A stretch of DNA of 64,000 nucleotides from an uncultured Bacteroidota bacterium (GTDB lineage Bacteria; Bacteroidota; Bacteroidia; Flavobacteriales; Flavobacteriaceae), in NCBI GenBank assembly GCA_902620455.1, contig CACNIG010000001.1, positions 124,001 through 188,000 of the forward strand. Direction: 5' to 3'. The stretch's first letter is position 1, and each line of letters starts with the position of its first letter. Shown in pieces: positions 19,002 through 27,156 of this stretch. The notes beneath the pieces were generated by a model, which did no database searches, had not been told where the DNA came from, and was given only the letters and a program-made list of their open reading frames with translations. A program made the translations under genes and the position numbers.

Positions 19002-19451
19002 TTATTTGTTATAATACATTGCACAGTGAGGGATGCCGTCCTCCATATATCTCTCCCCTCTAAACTCAAAGCCCAGGTCTAAATAAAATTTTTCTAAATA
19101 CTCTTGTGCAGAAATTTTTATTTCCTTTGTTTCAAAATTTTTTTCACAAACCTCTATACATTTTTTTACCAGTTCTTTTCCGTAATTGTTTCCTCTTTTT
19201 TTTTCTTCTACCGCTACTCTTCCAAAACCTGGATTGTTTTCATAATAGTCACCTTTATCAAAAATTCTTGCATATGCCATTAGCTCGTCATTTATGAATC
19301 CTGATAGATGAATAGCTTTGTAGTCTTTATAATCGAAGTCATTGTATAATATTTCTTGCTCTACCACAAAAACCTCACTCCTGAACTTAAATATTTCGTA
19401 GAACTCCTTGGTGCTTATATCAGAAAACCTTTGTTCTTTCCACTCAATCAT
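19002..19451 (-). CDS. ElaA-like GNAT acetyltransferase
   Basis: A 149-aa GNAT-fold acetyltransferase of the ElaA type: it begins MIEWKEQRF, has FRSEVFVVEQE near residue 26, GRVAVEEKKRGNNYGKELV (acetyl-CoA-binding motif A) around 77-95, and ends in FYLDLGFEFRGERYMEDGIPHCAMY. The substrate is unknown. I chose ATG 19451, which matches how ElaA proteins begin; TTG 19460 and ATG 19457 lie further into rpiB. It overlaps the end of rpiB by 8 nt, so the two are co-transcribed. Confidence 0.88.
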   Translation of the reverse strand: MIEWKEQRFSDISTKEFYEIFKFRSEVFVVEQEILYNDFDYKDYKAIHLSGFINDELMAYARIFDKGDYYENNPGFGRVAVEEKKRGNNYGKELVKKCIEVCEKNFETKEIKISAQEYLEKFYLDLGFEFRGERYMEDGIPHCAMYYNK

Positions 19452-19878
19452 TTCCATCAATTTTATCTATTCTTCTTTTATGTCTTCCTCCTTCAAAGTC
19501 TGTTTTTATAAAAACTTCTACTATGTTTATTATTTCTTTTTCTGATAAAAATCGTGATGGTATACTAATTATGTTTGCGTCATTGTGTTGTCTGGCAAGC
19601 TCAGCAATTTCTTCACTCCAGCATATTGCCGCTCTTACCCCCTTGTGTTTATTAGCTGTCATTGCTGCCCCATTACCACTTCCACAAATTATTATTCCTA
19701 TTTGTGCTTTCTTTTCTTTTACTTCTAATGATACGGGGTGTATATAATCTGGATAATCTACACTTTCTTTTCCATCATACCCTTTGTTAATAACCGTGTA
19801 TCCTTTTTCAGATAGAAGTTTTTCTATGTTTTTTTTTACCTCAACCCCTGCATGATCATTCCCTATTGCTATTTTCAT
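19444..19878 (-). CDS. rpiB: Ribose-5-phosphate isomerase B
   Basis: RpiB/LacAB-family sugar-phosphate isomerase, 144 aa, interconverting ribulose-5-phosphate and ribose-5-phosphate. Conserved features are IGNDHAGVEVK at residues 4-14, DYPDYIHPVS, the ICGSGNGAAMTANKHKGVRAA active-site block (the catalytic Cys is in ICGSGNG), and ARQHNDANIISIPSRF. Length and motifs are complete. It is transcribed away from rnr across a 419-nt spacer and leads an operon with elaA. Confidence 0.93.
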   Translation of the reverse strand: MKIAIGNDHAGVEVKKNIEKLLSEKGYTVINKGYDGKESVDYPDYIHPVSLEVKEKKAQIGIIICGSGNGAAMTANKHKGVRAAICWSEEIAELARQHNDANIISIPSRFLSEKEIINIVEVFIKTDFEGGRHKRRIDKIDGND

Positions 19879-20297
19879 TTTTTCAATTTACTAATTCCTT
19901 TATTATTTCTTTATATGTTGTTAATAGTTGTTTGTTTATTTTTAATAATTATAACTCTTTTTTTTTCTAAACATCTATTTTGATTTTGCTAACTCTTTTT
20001 CTTCAGTTTTGTTTGTGTTAGTTGTTAACCTTTATGTTGTTTTTCCTACTATTAACAGTTGTTTATTTATTCCCTTTTTATCTGTAAATCAACTTTTTGT
20101 GATGTTTATTATTTGTTAGTTTTTTCTTTTCAGTGTTAATTGTATTATTTCATTACACTATTTATAAAGAAATTAACAATACATATAATATTTATTTAAT
20201 ATTTAGATAAACTTATTATTAATATGTTTAAATGTTTATTGGTAATAAAATTAATCTAGGTTTTAATAACAGTATCTTTGAACTTTAAAAAATATAA
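19879..20297. other. T-rich spacer with degenerate direct repeats
   Basis: A 419-nt spacer between the divergent rpiB and rnr genes. I see no gene or RNA in it. The first part is very T-rich on the plus strand: in 20041-20100 I count 33 T, 13 A, 10 C and 4 G. Two 20-mers match at 18 positions: 19921-19940 and 20052-20071 (TTAAyAGTTGTTTrTTTATT). From about 20150 the T excess disappears. The rnr promoter is at its right end. It coincides with a switch in strand composition of the flanking genes. Confidence 0.6.
20273..20280 (+). promoter_or_regulatory. TATCTTTG -7 box of rnr
   Basis: TAnnTTTG element 17 nt before the rnr ATG at 20298. Confidence 0.65.
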
Positions 20298-22448
20298 ATG
20301 TCAAAAAAGAAGAAGGACTTAAAGGGACTAGAAAGAAAGATAAAGTCATTTATTGGGAGCAAACCCAACAAGGAATTTAATTATAAACAAATAGCATTTG
20401 CCTTAGGAGTAAACGACACAAAAGGAAGAAACGATATAATAAAAATATTAAACAAACTTCTAAAAAAAGAACAGATCATAAGGGTTAATAAAGGAAAGTT
20501 TGTTGCACCAGGAATTCAGTCAAACACAGCAGAAGGAGTTTTAGAGATTACAAGCACAGGAAGAGGATATGTTGTTTGTGAAGATCTAGACGCCGATGTT
20601 CTAGTTGAACAAAGAAATTTAAATAGGGGTCTGCACGGAGATATTGTTTCTGTTGCTGTTGGAGAAAGAAAAAACAAAAACAAATACGAAGGAAAAATTG
20701 TAGATATAATAGAAAGAAAAAAAGATGTTTTTGTTGGTGTTTATGAAAAAAATAAAGACTATGCGTTTGTAAACACAAGAAACGCAAGAATGTATACCGA
20801 TTTTTTTATAGATAAAGAAGAGATGAAGGGGTATCAGGAAGGAGAAAAAGTGGCTGTTGAAATAAAATCATGGGATTCTCCAAAAAACTCACCAGAGGGA
20901 AAAATAATTAAAAGCTTTGGGTTTGATGATGACTCATTAGACGCCTATTCAATTCTGTATGAATATGGTTTGTCAACGGAATTTGAAGACAAAGTAGAAG
21001 AAGAAGCGAAAAAAATATCATCAACAATAACAAAAGAAGAGGTAAAAAAAAGAAGGGACATGAGGGGAGAGCTAACCTTTACAATAGATCCAGTAGATGC
21101 TAAAGATTTTGATGATGCAATATCATTTAAAAAAATAGAAGAAAACAAATATGAAGTGGGTGTACACATTGCGGATGTTTCACACTATGTAAGGCCAGGG
21201 TCAAAGATAGACGACGAGGCCCAAAATAGAGCAACATCGGTTTATTTGGTAGACAGGGTGATACCCATGTTACCAGAAACACTCTCAAACAATCTTTGTT
21301 CCCTAAGGCCAAACGAAGAAAAACTCACCTTTTCAGCAGTATTCTTAATTAATAAAAACGGAGACATTAAAGAAGAGTGGATTGGAAAAACAATTACAGA
21401 ATCAGACGTAAGGCTGTCGTACGAAGAAGCTCAGCATATTATTGAGACAGGCCAAGAAAAGATTCCAAAAGAACACACAATATTAAAAAAAGAAAAAAAA
21501 GTAACACAAAAAACAGTAGAAGCTATAACAACCCTAAATAGTATAGCAAAAACTATAAGAAATAAAAGAATAAACAACGGTGCAATAATTTTTGACAAGA
21601 CAGAAATTAAATTTGAGCTTGATAAGAAAAATCAACCCGAAAATATAGTTTTTAAAAAAACAAAAAGTTCAAACAAACTAATAGAAGAGTTTATGTTACT
21701 TGCAAACAAAAAAGTAGCAGAAAAAATGAGAAAAAGCAAAGAGCGTTTTGTTTACAGGGTTCACGATCAACCAGACCAAGAGAAGCTAAAAAACCTACAA
21801 ACCGTTGTGAAAAGGCTAGGCTATAACTTAAAACTGTCTTCAAATGAACTAAACGACTCCCTTAATAGTCTTTTAAAAAAAGCATTCGGTAAAAACGAAC
21901 AAAACCTAATAGACACTCTAATGATTAGAAGTATGAGTAAGGCGGAGTACACAACAAAAAACATAGGTCACTACGGTCTGTCATTTGAAAACTACACACA
22001 CTTCACATCACCAATTAGAAGGTATCCTGATGTAATGGTTCACCGGTTAATCCAGGCAGAAATAGATGGAGAAAAAATAAAAACAGATGAAACAGAAATC
22101 CTGTGTAAGCATTCAACACACATGGAGATTTTAGCAACAAAAGCAGAAAGAGATTCCGTAAAGCTCATGCAAATTAAGTTTATGAAGGATAAAGAAGGAA
22201 AGACATTTGATGCTGTTATATCTGGCGTGGTGGCAAGAGGGGTTTTCGTTGAGGTTATTGAAAATAAATGTGAAGGGCTAGTAAAAGCAAAAGATTTACC
22301 AGGGGATTTTTATGTGCACGATGAAAAAAACCACAGGTTTGTAGGAGAGAAAACGGGAAAAAAGTATCAGCTTGGAGATAAAACAAGAGTCATGCTTATC
22401 AAAGCAGATCAAATAAAGAAAAGGCTTGATTTTCAAGTCCTTACTTGA
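20298..22448 (+). CDS. rnr: Ribonuclease R
   Basis: RNase R, a processive 3'-5' exoribonuclease for structured RNA, 716 aa. Order of domains: Lys-rich N-terminal winged helix (about 1-75), cold-shock domains (about 80-230), the RNB catalytic domain beginning TFTIDPVDAKDFDDAI (catalytic aspartates) and including FTSPIRRYPDVMVHR, then a C-terminal S1 domain (GVVARGVFVEVIENKCEGLV). The coding strand is unusually A-rich: 38 A to 9 T in 21481-21540. Its stop codon's last base is the discriminator base of the convergent tRNA-Cys. Confidence 0.95.
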   Translation: MSKKKKDLKGLERKIKSFIGSKPNKEFNYKQIAFALGVNDTKGRNDIIKILNKLLKKEQIIRVNKGKFVAPGIQSNTAEGVLEITSTGRGYVVCEDLDADVLVEQRNLNRGLHGDIVSVAVGERKNKNKYEGKIVDIIERKKDVFVGVYEKNKDYAFVNTRNARMYTDFFIDKEEMKGYQEGEKVAVEIKSWDSPKNSPEGKIIKSFGFDDDSLDAYSILYEYGLSTEFEDKVEEEAKKISSTITKEEVKKRRDMRGELTFTIDPVDAKDFDDAISFKKIEENKYEVGVHIADVSHYVRPGSKIDDEAQNRATSVYLVDRVIPMLPETLSNNLCSLRPNEEKLTFSAVFLINKNGDIKEEWIGKTITESDVRLSYEEAQHIIETGQEKIPKEHTILKKEKKVTQKTVEAITTLNSIAKTIRNKRINNGAIIFDKTEIKFELDKKNQPENIVFKKTKSSNKLIEEFMLLANKKVAEKMRKSKERFVYRVHDQPDQEKLKNLQTVVKRLGYNLKLSSNELNDSLNSLLKKAFGKNEQNLIDTLMIRSMSKAEYTTKNIGHYGLSFENYTHFTSPIRRYPDVMVHRLIQAEIDGEKIKTDETEILCKHSTHMEILATKAERDSVKLMQIKFMKDKEGKTFDAVISGVVARGVFVEVIENKCEGLVKAKDLPGDFYVHDEKNHRFVGEKTGKKYQLGDKTRVMLIKADQIKKRLDFQVLT

Positions 22449-22518
22449 GGCATCGAGCGGATTCGAACCGCTGTAAAAGCTTTTGCAGAGCTCCGCCTAG
22501 CCACTCGGCCACAATGCC
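22448..22518 (-). tRNA. tRNA-Cys (GCA)
   Basis: A 71-nt cloverleaf on the minus strand: acceptor GGCATTG/CGATGCC with U discriminator, D arm GCCGAGTGGCTAGGC, anticodon loop CTGCAAA (GCA, Cys) and T arm GCGGTTCGAATCCGC. A U73 discriminator is the main Cys identity element. CCA is not encoded. Its 3' end overlaps the rnr stop codon by one base. Confidence 0.95.
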
Positions 22519-22543
22519 ATAGGTTGCAAAAATAAAAAAAAGA

Positions 22544-22894
22544 TTAAACTTTCTTTCTTAACTCGACAGAATCAACATTACCTCCAATAGGAGGAGAGAG
22601 TTTTTTGATACTAACATCTACAGCAGTTATGTTACGGCTAATTCCTTTTATTGAGGTTATCATTCTCTCCATAACAGACTCAAGTAGTTTTGAAGGCTTG
22701 TCCATTTCTGTCTTAACAGCATTATAAATATCAACATAATCAATTGTGCTTTTAAGGTTATCATTTTTTTCAGCATCATCGGTGTTAGTTTCCACCATAA
22801 TGTTTACTAAATACTCAGCCCCAATAACACTCTCTTCATGAAGGCAACCATGAAAAGAATAAAACCACGCGTTATTTACATATATTTTTGACAA
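22544..22894 (-). CDS. folB: Dihydroneopterin aldolase
   Basis: FolB of the folate pathway, cleaving dihydroneopterin to hydroxymethyl-dihydropterin. It carries FYSFHGCLHEESVIGAEYLVNI (the YxxHG..eE..iGq motif), the STIDYVDIYNAVK block and the ending IKKLSPPIGG. I chose a TTG start at 22894, giving 116 aa (MSKIYVNNAWFYSFHG), which fits the family. The longer frame to 22990 would run through the promoters and into glnS. A TATCTTTG box ends 8 nt upstream. It is divergent from glnS with only 63 nt between starts. Confidence 0.85.
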   Translation of the reverse strand: MSKIYVNNAWFYSFHGCLHEESVIGAEYLVNIMVETNTDDAEKNDNLKSTIDYVDIYNAVKTEMDKPSKLLESVMERMITSIKGISRNITAVDVSIKKLSPPIGGNVDSVELRKKV

Positions 22895-22902
22895 AATCTT
22901 AC

Positions 22903-22910
22903 CAAAGATA
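22903..22910 (-). promoter_or_regulatory. TATCTTTG -7 box of folB
   Basis: A perfect TAnnTTTG on the minus strand, ending 8 nt before the TTG at 22894. It supports the short folB start and a near-leaderless transcript. Confidence 0.6.
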
Positions 22911-22944
22911 TAAAAGCAAACATATTTTCTATCTTCCTTTTCAA

Positions 22945-22952
22945 TATCTTTG
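22945..22952 (+). promoter_or_regulatory. TATCTTTG -7 box of glnS
   Basis: TAnnTTTG ending 5 nt before the GTG at 22958. It is divergent from the folB box, 34 nt away, so the two promoters face outward from one short spacer. Confidence 0.6.
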
Positions 22953-22957
22953 GAATT

Positions 22958-24610
22958 GTGAAGAAAAAAGGCCCAAATTTTATTGAGCAAATAATAGAAG
23001 GTGATATAGCAAGAGGGTTTGACAAGAAAAACTTAAGGTTTAGGTTTCCCCCAGAGCCAAACGGTTACTTGCACATTGGTCATTTAAAAGCAATATGCTT
23101 AAATTTTAACCTTGGTAAAAAATATAACTCTCCTGTTAATTTAAGGTTTGACGACACAAACCCTGAGAAAGAAGCAAAAGAGTATGTTGACGCCATTAAA
23201 CACGACATTAATTGGCTTGGCTTTGACTGGGACAAAGAGTGTTATGCATCTGACTACTTTGATCAGCTTCATGAGTGGGCAATTATTTTAATTAAAAAAA
23301 ACAAAGCATACATAGACTCTCAAACCTCAGAGCAAATAGCCACTCAAAAAGGAACACCCACTAAACCAGGACAAAATAGCCCCTTTAGAGAAAGACCAAA
23401 CGAAGAAAGCCTTTCAATTTTTGAAGGAATGTATAAAGGGGAGTACAATCAAGGAGAACACGTTTTAAGGGCAAAGATTGACATGGCCTCCCCCAACATG
23501 TTAATGCGAGACCCTGTTGTTTATAGGGTGATGAAGGTAAGCCATCATAGAACCGGAGAAAATTGGAACATTTACCCAATGTATGATTGGACACACGGAG
23601 AATCTGATTATATAGAACAGGTTTCACATTCACTTTGTACCCTTGAGTTTGAGCCTCACAGGGAATTGTACGACTGGTTTTTAGATGCAATTAGTCCATT
23701 AGAAGGAATTAGACCAAAACAAAGAGAGTTTTCAAGGCTTAACCTCTCTTTTACAATTACAAGTAAAAGGAAGCTTGCTCAATTAGTTGAAAAAAAAATA
23801 GTTTCAGGGTGGGATGATCCGCGAATGCCAACAATTTCTGGACTGAGAAAAAGAGGATATACACCCCAGTCCCTAAAAAACTTTGCAGTAACAGTCGGAG
23901 TTTCAAAAAGGGAAAACGTCATTGATGCTTCACTTTTAGAGTTTTGTGTAAGGTCACATCTAAATGAAATTGCTCCTAGGGCAATGGCGGTTATTAACCC
24001 TTTAAAAATAAAAATTATAAATTATGCTAAGCAAGAAGGAGAGAAGATAAATTTTGATATTAACCCACAAAACAAAGAAGAAGGAAAAAGAGAAATAATA
24101 TTTACAGATGAAATGTTTATTGAGAAAGAAGACTTCCAAGAAAACCCAGAGGACGGATTTTTCAGGTTGTCTCCAGGAGAAGAGGTTAGGTTAAAGAATG
24201 CATATATAATAAAGGCTGTTGATGTTCTTAAAGATGAAAAGGGAGGAGTGACTGAAGTTTTATGTGAGTACGATCCAAAAAGCAAAAGCGGAACAAACAC
24301 ACCAGAGAGCAACAGGAGGGTTAAAGGAACAATTCACTGGGTTTCATCCAAAAAGGCAGTGAGGGCAAAAATAAATATATATGACAGGCTTTTTAAGGTT
24401 GAAGAGCCAGGAAAAAACGAAACAATAGAAAATGAAATAAACGAAAACTCACTAATAACAAAAGAAGCTTTTGTTGAGCCATATTTATCAAACGCAAAAG
24501 ATGGGCAGCAATATCAATTTCAAAGATTAGGTTATTTCGTTAAAACAGACAACAAAAAAACCCTAGAGTTTAACAAAACTGTAGGGTTAAGAGATGGTTG
24601 GAAAAAGTAA
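22958..24610 (+). CDS. glnS: Glutaminyl-tRNA synthetase
   Basis: Class Ic synthetase, 550 aa, charging tRNA-Gln. It has the HIGH signature in PPEPNGYLHIGHLKA (about residues 31-45), LRFDDTNPEKE (about 62-72), YDWTHGESDYIEQVSHSLCTLEFEPHRELYDW and ITSKRKLAQLV as the KMSKS region, followed by the C-terminal anticodon barrels. A GlnRS gene next to gltX means direct tRNA-Gln charging is available. The start is GTG 22958, 5 nt after the -7 box. The coding strand is C/A-rich: 29 A, 17 C, 8 G and 6 T in 23341-23400. Confidence 0.95.
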   Translation: MKKKGPNFIEQIIEGDIARGFDKKNLRFRFPPEPNGYLHIGHLKAICLNFNLGKKYNSPVNLRFDDTNPEKEAKEYVDAIKHDINWLGFDWDKECYASDYFDQLHEWAIILIKKNKAYIDSQTSEQIATQKGTPTKPGQNSPFRERPNEESLSIFEGMYKGEYNQGEHVLRAKIDMASPNMLMRDPVVYRVMKVSHHRTGENWNIYPMYDWTHGESDYIEQVSHSLCTLEFEPHRELYDWFLDAISPLEGIRPKQREFSRLNLSFTITSKRKLAQLVEKKIVSGWDDPRMPTISGLRKRGYTPQSLKNFAVTVGVSKRENVIDASLLEFCVRSHLNEIAPRAMAVINPLKIKIINYAKQEGEKINFDINPQNKEEGKREIIFTDEMFIEKEDFQENPEDGFFRLSPGEEVRLKNAYIIKAVDVLKDEKGGVTEVLCEYDPKSKSGTNTPESNRRVKGTIHWVSSKKAVRAKINIYDRLFKVEEPGKNETIENEINENSLITKEAFVEPYLSNAKDGQQYQFQRLGYFVKTDNKKTLEFNKTVGLRDGWKK

Positions 24611-24613
24611 AAA

Positions 24614-25633
24614 TTATTCACCCTCAAACTCACCAAACTCAGGTGTATCAGGCTCTTCAGGCATATCAGGCTCTTCAGGCGTATTATGCTCAGCCTTAAT
24701 TGTACCCACTTCAGAACTTTTTTGATTTTGTTTTTGCATAGCCTCTCCAATCTTGCTGCTAGCCGTAAAAGCAGCAACCATATCGTTAAGCATAGTACTT
24801 CCTGCTTGTGGGGAATTTGGTAGAAGTATTAAGTTTGAATTAGTTTCACCACCAATAGACTGAAGTGTGTCATAGTGTTGTGTAACAACAATAAGTGCAG
24901 AAGCCTCTTGTGAGTTAATACCAACAGTTCCAAGTGTCCCAACAGAATCTTCAATACCCTTCGCAATCTCTCTTCTCTGATCAGCAATCCCCTGCCCCTG
25001 AAGTCTCTTACTTTCTGCTTCAGCTTTTGCTTTTTCAACAATCAGAATTCTTGCAGCATCACCCTCGTACTGGGCTGCTGTTTTTTCTCTGTCTGCAGCA
25101 TTAATTCTGTTCATTGCTCTTTTTACCTCCGCGTCAGGTTCAATATCTGTTACAAGGGCTTTGACAATAAAGTAACCATATTCTTCCATAGCATCCCCAA
25201 GAGATTGTTTAACAGCCACAGCAATATCATCTTGTTTTGAAAACACGTCATCTAGTTTCATTTTTGGAACTTGAGAACGGATAAGGTCAAAAACATATGA
25301 TGTTATTTGATCTTGCGGAAAATCAAGTTTATAAAATGCGTCAAAAACTTTTGATTCAACAACTCTGTATTGGACGGAAACCTTTAGTTTTACAAAAACA
25401 TCATCACTTGTTTTAGTTTCTACAACCACATCAAGTTGCAAAACCTTTAAACTTAATCTTCCAGCTATTCTGTCAACCAAAGGTATCTTGACTTGAAAAC
25501 CAGGTTTTCTAACGGATTGAAATTTTCCAAACCTTTCGATAATTGCAGCTGATTGCTGCTTAACGATAAATACCGTAGAAATTGTAATAAAAAAAAGTAG
25601 TAATATAATTAAGGGTGTTGTAATTAGGCTCAT
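24614..25633 (-). CDS. SPFH/stomatin-like membrane protein (QmcA type)
   Basis: A 339-aa SPFH-domain protein with an N-terminal TM (about 6-25) and the band-7 domain (about 28-190): ERFGKFQSVRKPGFQVKIPLVDR, LQLDVVVETKTSDDVFVKLKVSVQYRV and the coiled RAMNRINAADREKTAAQYEGDAA. These scaffolds organise membrane microdomains and proteases. No NfeD partner is adjacent. The acidic C-terminus carries short repeats (TPEEPDMPEEPDTPE), visible in DNA as repeated TCAGGCTCTTCAGGC units. It follows gltX by 3 nt. Confidence 0.88.
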   Translation of the reverse strand: MSLITTPLIILLLFFITISTVFIVKQQSAAIIERFGKFQSVRKPGFQVKIPLVDRIAGRLSLKVLQLDVVVETKTSDDVFVKLKVSVQYRVVESKVFDAFYKLDFPQDQITSYVFDLIRSQVPKMKLDDVFSKQDDIAVAVKQSLGDAMEEYGYFIVKALVTDIEPDAEVKRAMNRINAADREKTAAQYEGDAARILIVEKAKAEAESKRLQGQGIADQRREIAKGIEDSVGTLGTVGINSQEASALIVVTQHYDTLQSIGGETNSNLILLPNSPQAGSTMLNDMVAAFTASSKIGEAMQKQNQKSSEVGTIKAEHNTPEEPDMPEEPDTPEFGEFEGE

Positions 25634-25636
25634 GTG

Positions 25637-27086
25637 TTAAATTTTATTTATTAAACTTTCAATTCTATAGAGTGTTTCTTCCGGGCCAATAATATCCATA
25701 ATTTTAAATAAATCAGGACCCGACAAACTTCCAACTATACAAAGACGCAACGTCTTCATAATATTTCCAAAAGAAATTTGATTTTCAGAACCAAAAGACA
25801 TCAAACTTTCTTTTAACGACGAGGGCTCTGAAATTAACTCCTTCTTTAATTTACAAAAATTTAGAACATTATAAATGGTGTTTCTTGTAATTTTTTCTAT
25901 TACCTCTTTGTCGTAATTTTTTGGCTGGCTAACAAAGACAAAAACTTCTTTTTCTACATCAAATAAAGTATTAAGCCTTTCCTTAACCAAATCAATAATT
26001 TCTTCACACACATCAGCATTATATTTTTTTTCTAGTAAGACATTAGCCTGTTCACATAATGAGAGAATTTTTTTTTGATGAAAAATCTCGAAGATGAAGA
26101 TGGTTAATCCACACTGCTTTTTTTAAGTCAAATCGTGCACTCGATTTATTTATGTCTTTGCTGTCAAATTTTTTGACAAGCTCATTTAGAGAGTATTTTT
26201 CATCATCACCTTTCCCTTTCCACCCCAATAAAGCAAGATAGTTTAATATTCCCTCCGGTGTATATCCTGATTCTTTAAACCCCTTAGATTCTTCCCATTG
26301 AACAGCAAAAACAGGGTGCCCTTGCTCTTCAGCATCTCTTTTAGACAACTTCCCTTGACCTGTACTTTTTAAAATAAGTGGTAGGTGATAAAATTTAGGG
26401 AGAGACCAACCAAAGTGATTATAAAGTGTTACATGTGATGGAAGGGAAGACAACCATTCCTCACCCCTAACAACAGAGGTAATTTTCATATCATGATCAT
26501 CTACAACATTAGCAAAATGATATGTAGGCATACCATCAGACTTCATAATTACCTTATCCTCAATTTCATCTGAGTTAAAACTCAAAGGGCCTCTAATTTC
26601 GTCATTAACTAAAATTGTTTTTTTCTCAGGAACTACCATTCTAATAACATAACCTCCTCTTTCAATTCTGCTCCTAGCTTCCTCTTCTGAAACGGTGAAA
26701 GAATTAATCATATTCTTCCTTGCCTCATGGTTATACTTAAACTCACCGTTTGACTCTTTTCTTGCTCTTTCAAGTTCAGCAGAAGAGTCAAACGCATAAT
26801 AAGCTAAACCTTTTTTAAGAAGCTCATCAACTCGTTTCTTGTACAAAATTCTTCTTTCACTTTGTTTTATTGGTCCCTCATCAATATTTAAACCAAGCCA
26901 CTTTAAAGAATCTTTAATATGATCCTCTGCACCCGCAACCGTTCTTTTTGAATCTGTGTCCTCAATTCTTAAAATAAATTTACCCCCACTCTTTTTTGCT
27001 ATTAGATAATTAAATAGGGCTGTTCTTACACCCCCAATGTGAAGAGGTCCTGTTGGGCTTGGAGCAAATCTAGCTCTTTCTATCAT
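25637..27086 (-). CDS. gltX: Glutamyl-tRNA synthetase, split by a frameshift
   Basis: Class Ic GluRS, two frames of one gene. 27086-26052 encodes the catalytic domain (FAPSPTGPLHIGG, RIEDTD, GEEWLSSLPSH, KLSKRDAE) up to WINHLHLRDFSSKK, then shifts and stops. 26011-25637 continues the anticodon-binding domain (CEEIIDLVKERLN...). The shift is at an A9 run on the coding strand (forward T run 26068-26076). Removing one A gives SSKKILSLCEQANVLLE and a continuous 482-aa protein, normal for GluRS. As gltX is essential, a sequencing or assembly error, or slippage on the A run, is more likely than true loss. Confidence 0.9.
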
Positions 27087-27141
27087 GCTTCAAATATAAC
27101 ACCATATTATTCCTTATTGAAATTATCCTGAAGAATTGATT

Positions 27142-27149
27142 TATATTTG
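27142..27149 (+). promoter_or_regulatory. TATATTTG -7 box of ybeY
   Basis: TAnnTTTG ending 7 nt before the ATG at 27157. It favours this start over the upstream in-frame TTG at 27136, which would precede the promoter. Confidence 0.55.
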
Positions 27150-27156
27150 TCCAATT

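Noticed and set aside
20160-20240. dif-like site (TTAACA...ATACAT) in the spacer before rnr
   Set aside because: The two half-sites do not have the required 6-bp spacing relative to known dif sites; no XerC/XerD arm pair is convincing.
20548-20787. Minus-strand ORF of 79 aa opposite rnr
   Set aside because: Phe/Leu/Gln-rich shadow translation of the A-rich rnr coding strand, no family features.
22895-22990. Longer folB frame starting at 22990
   Set aside because: It would run through both promoters and into glnS, and the extra 32 residues have no family match.
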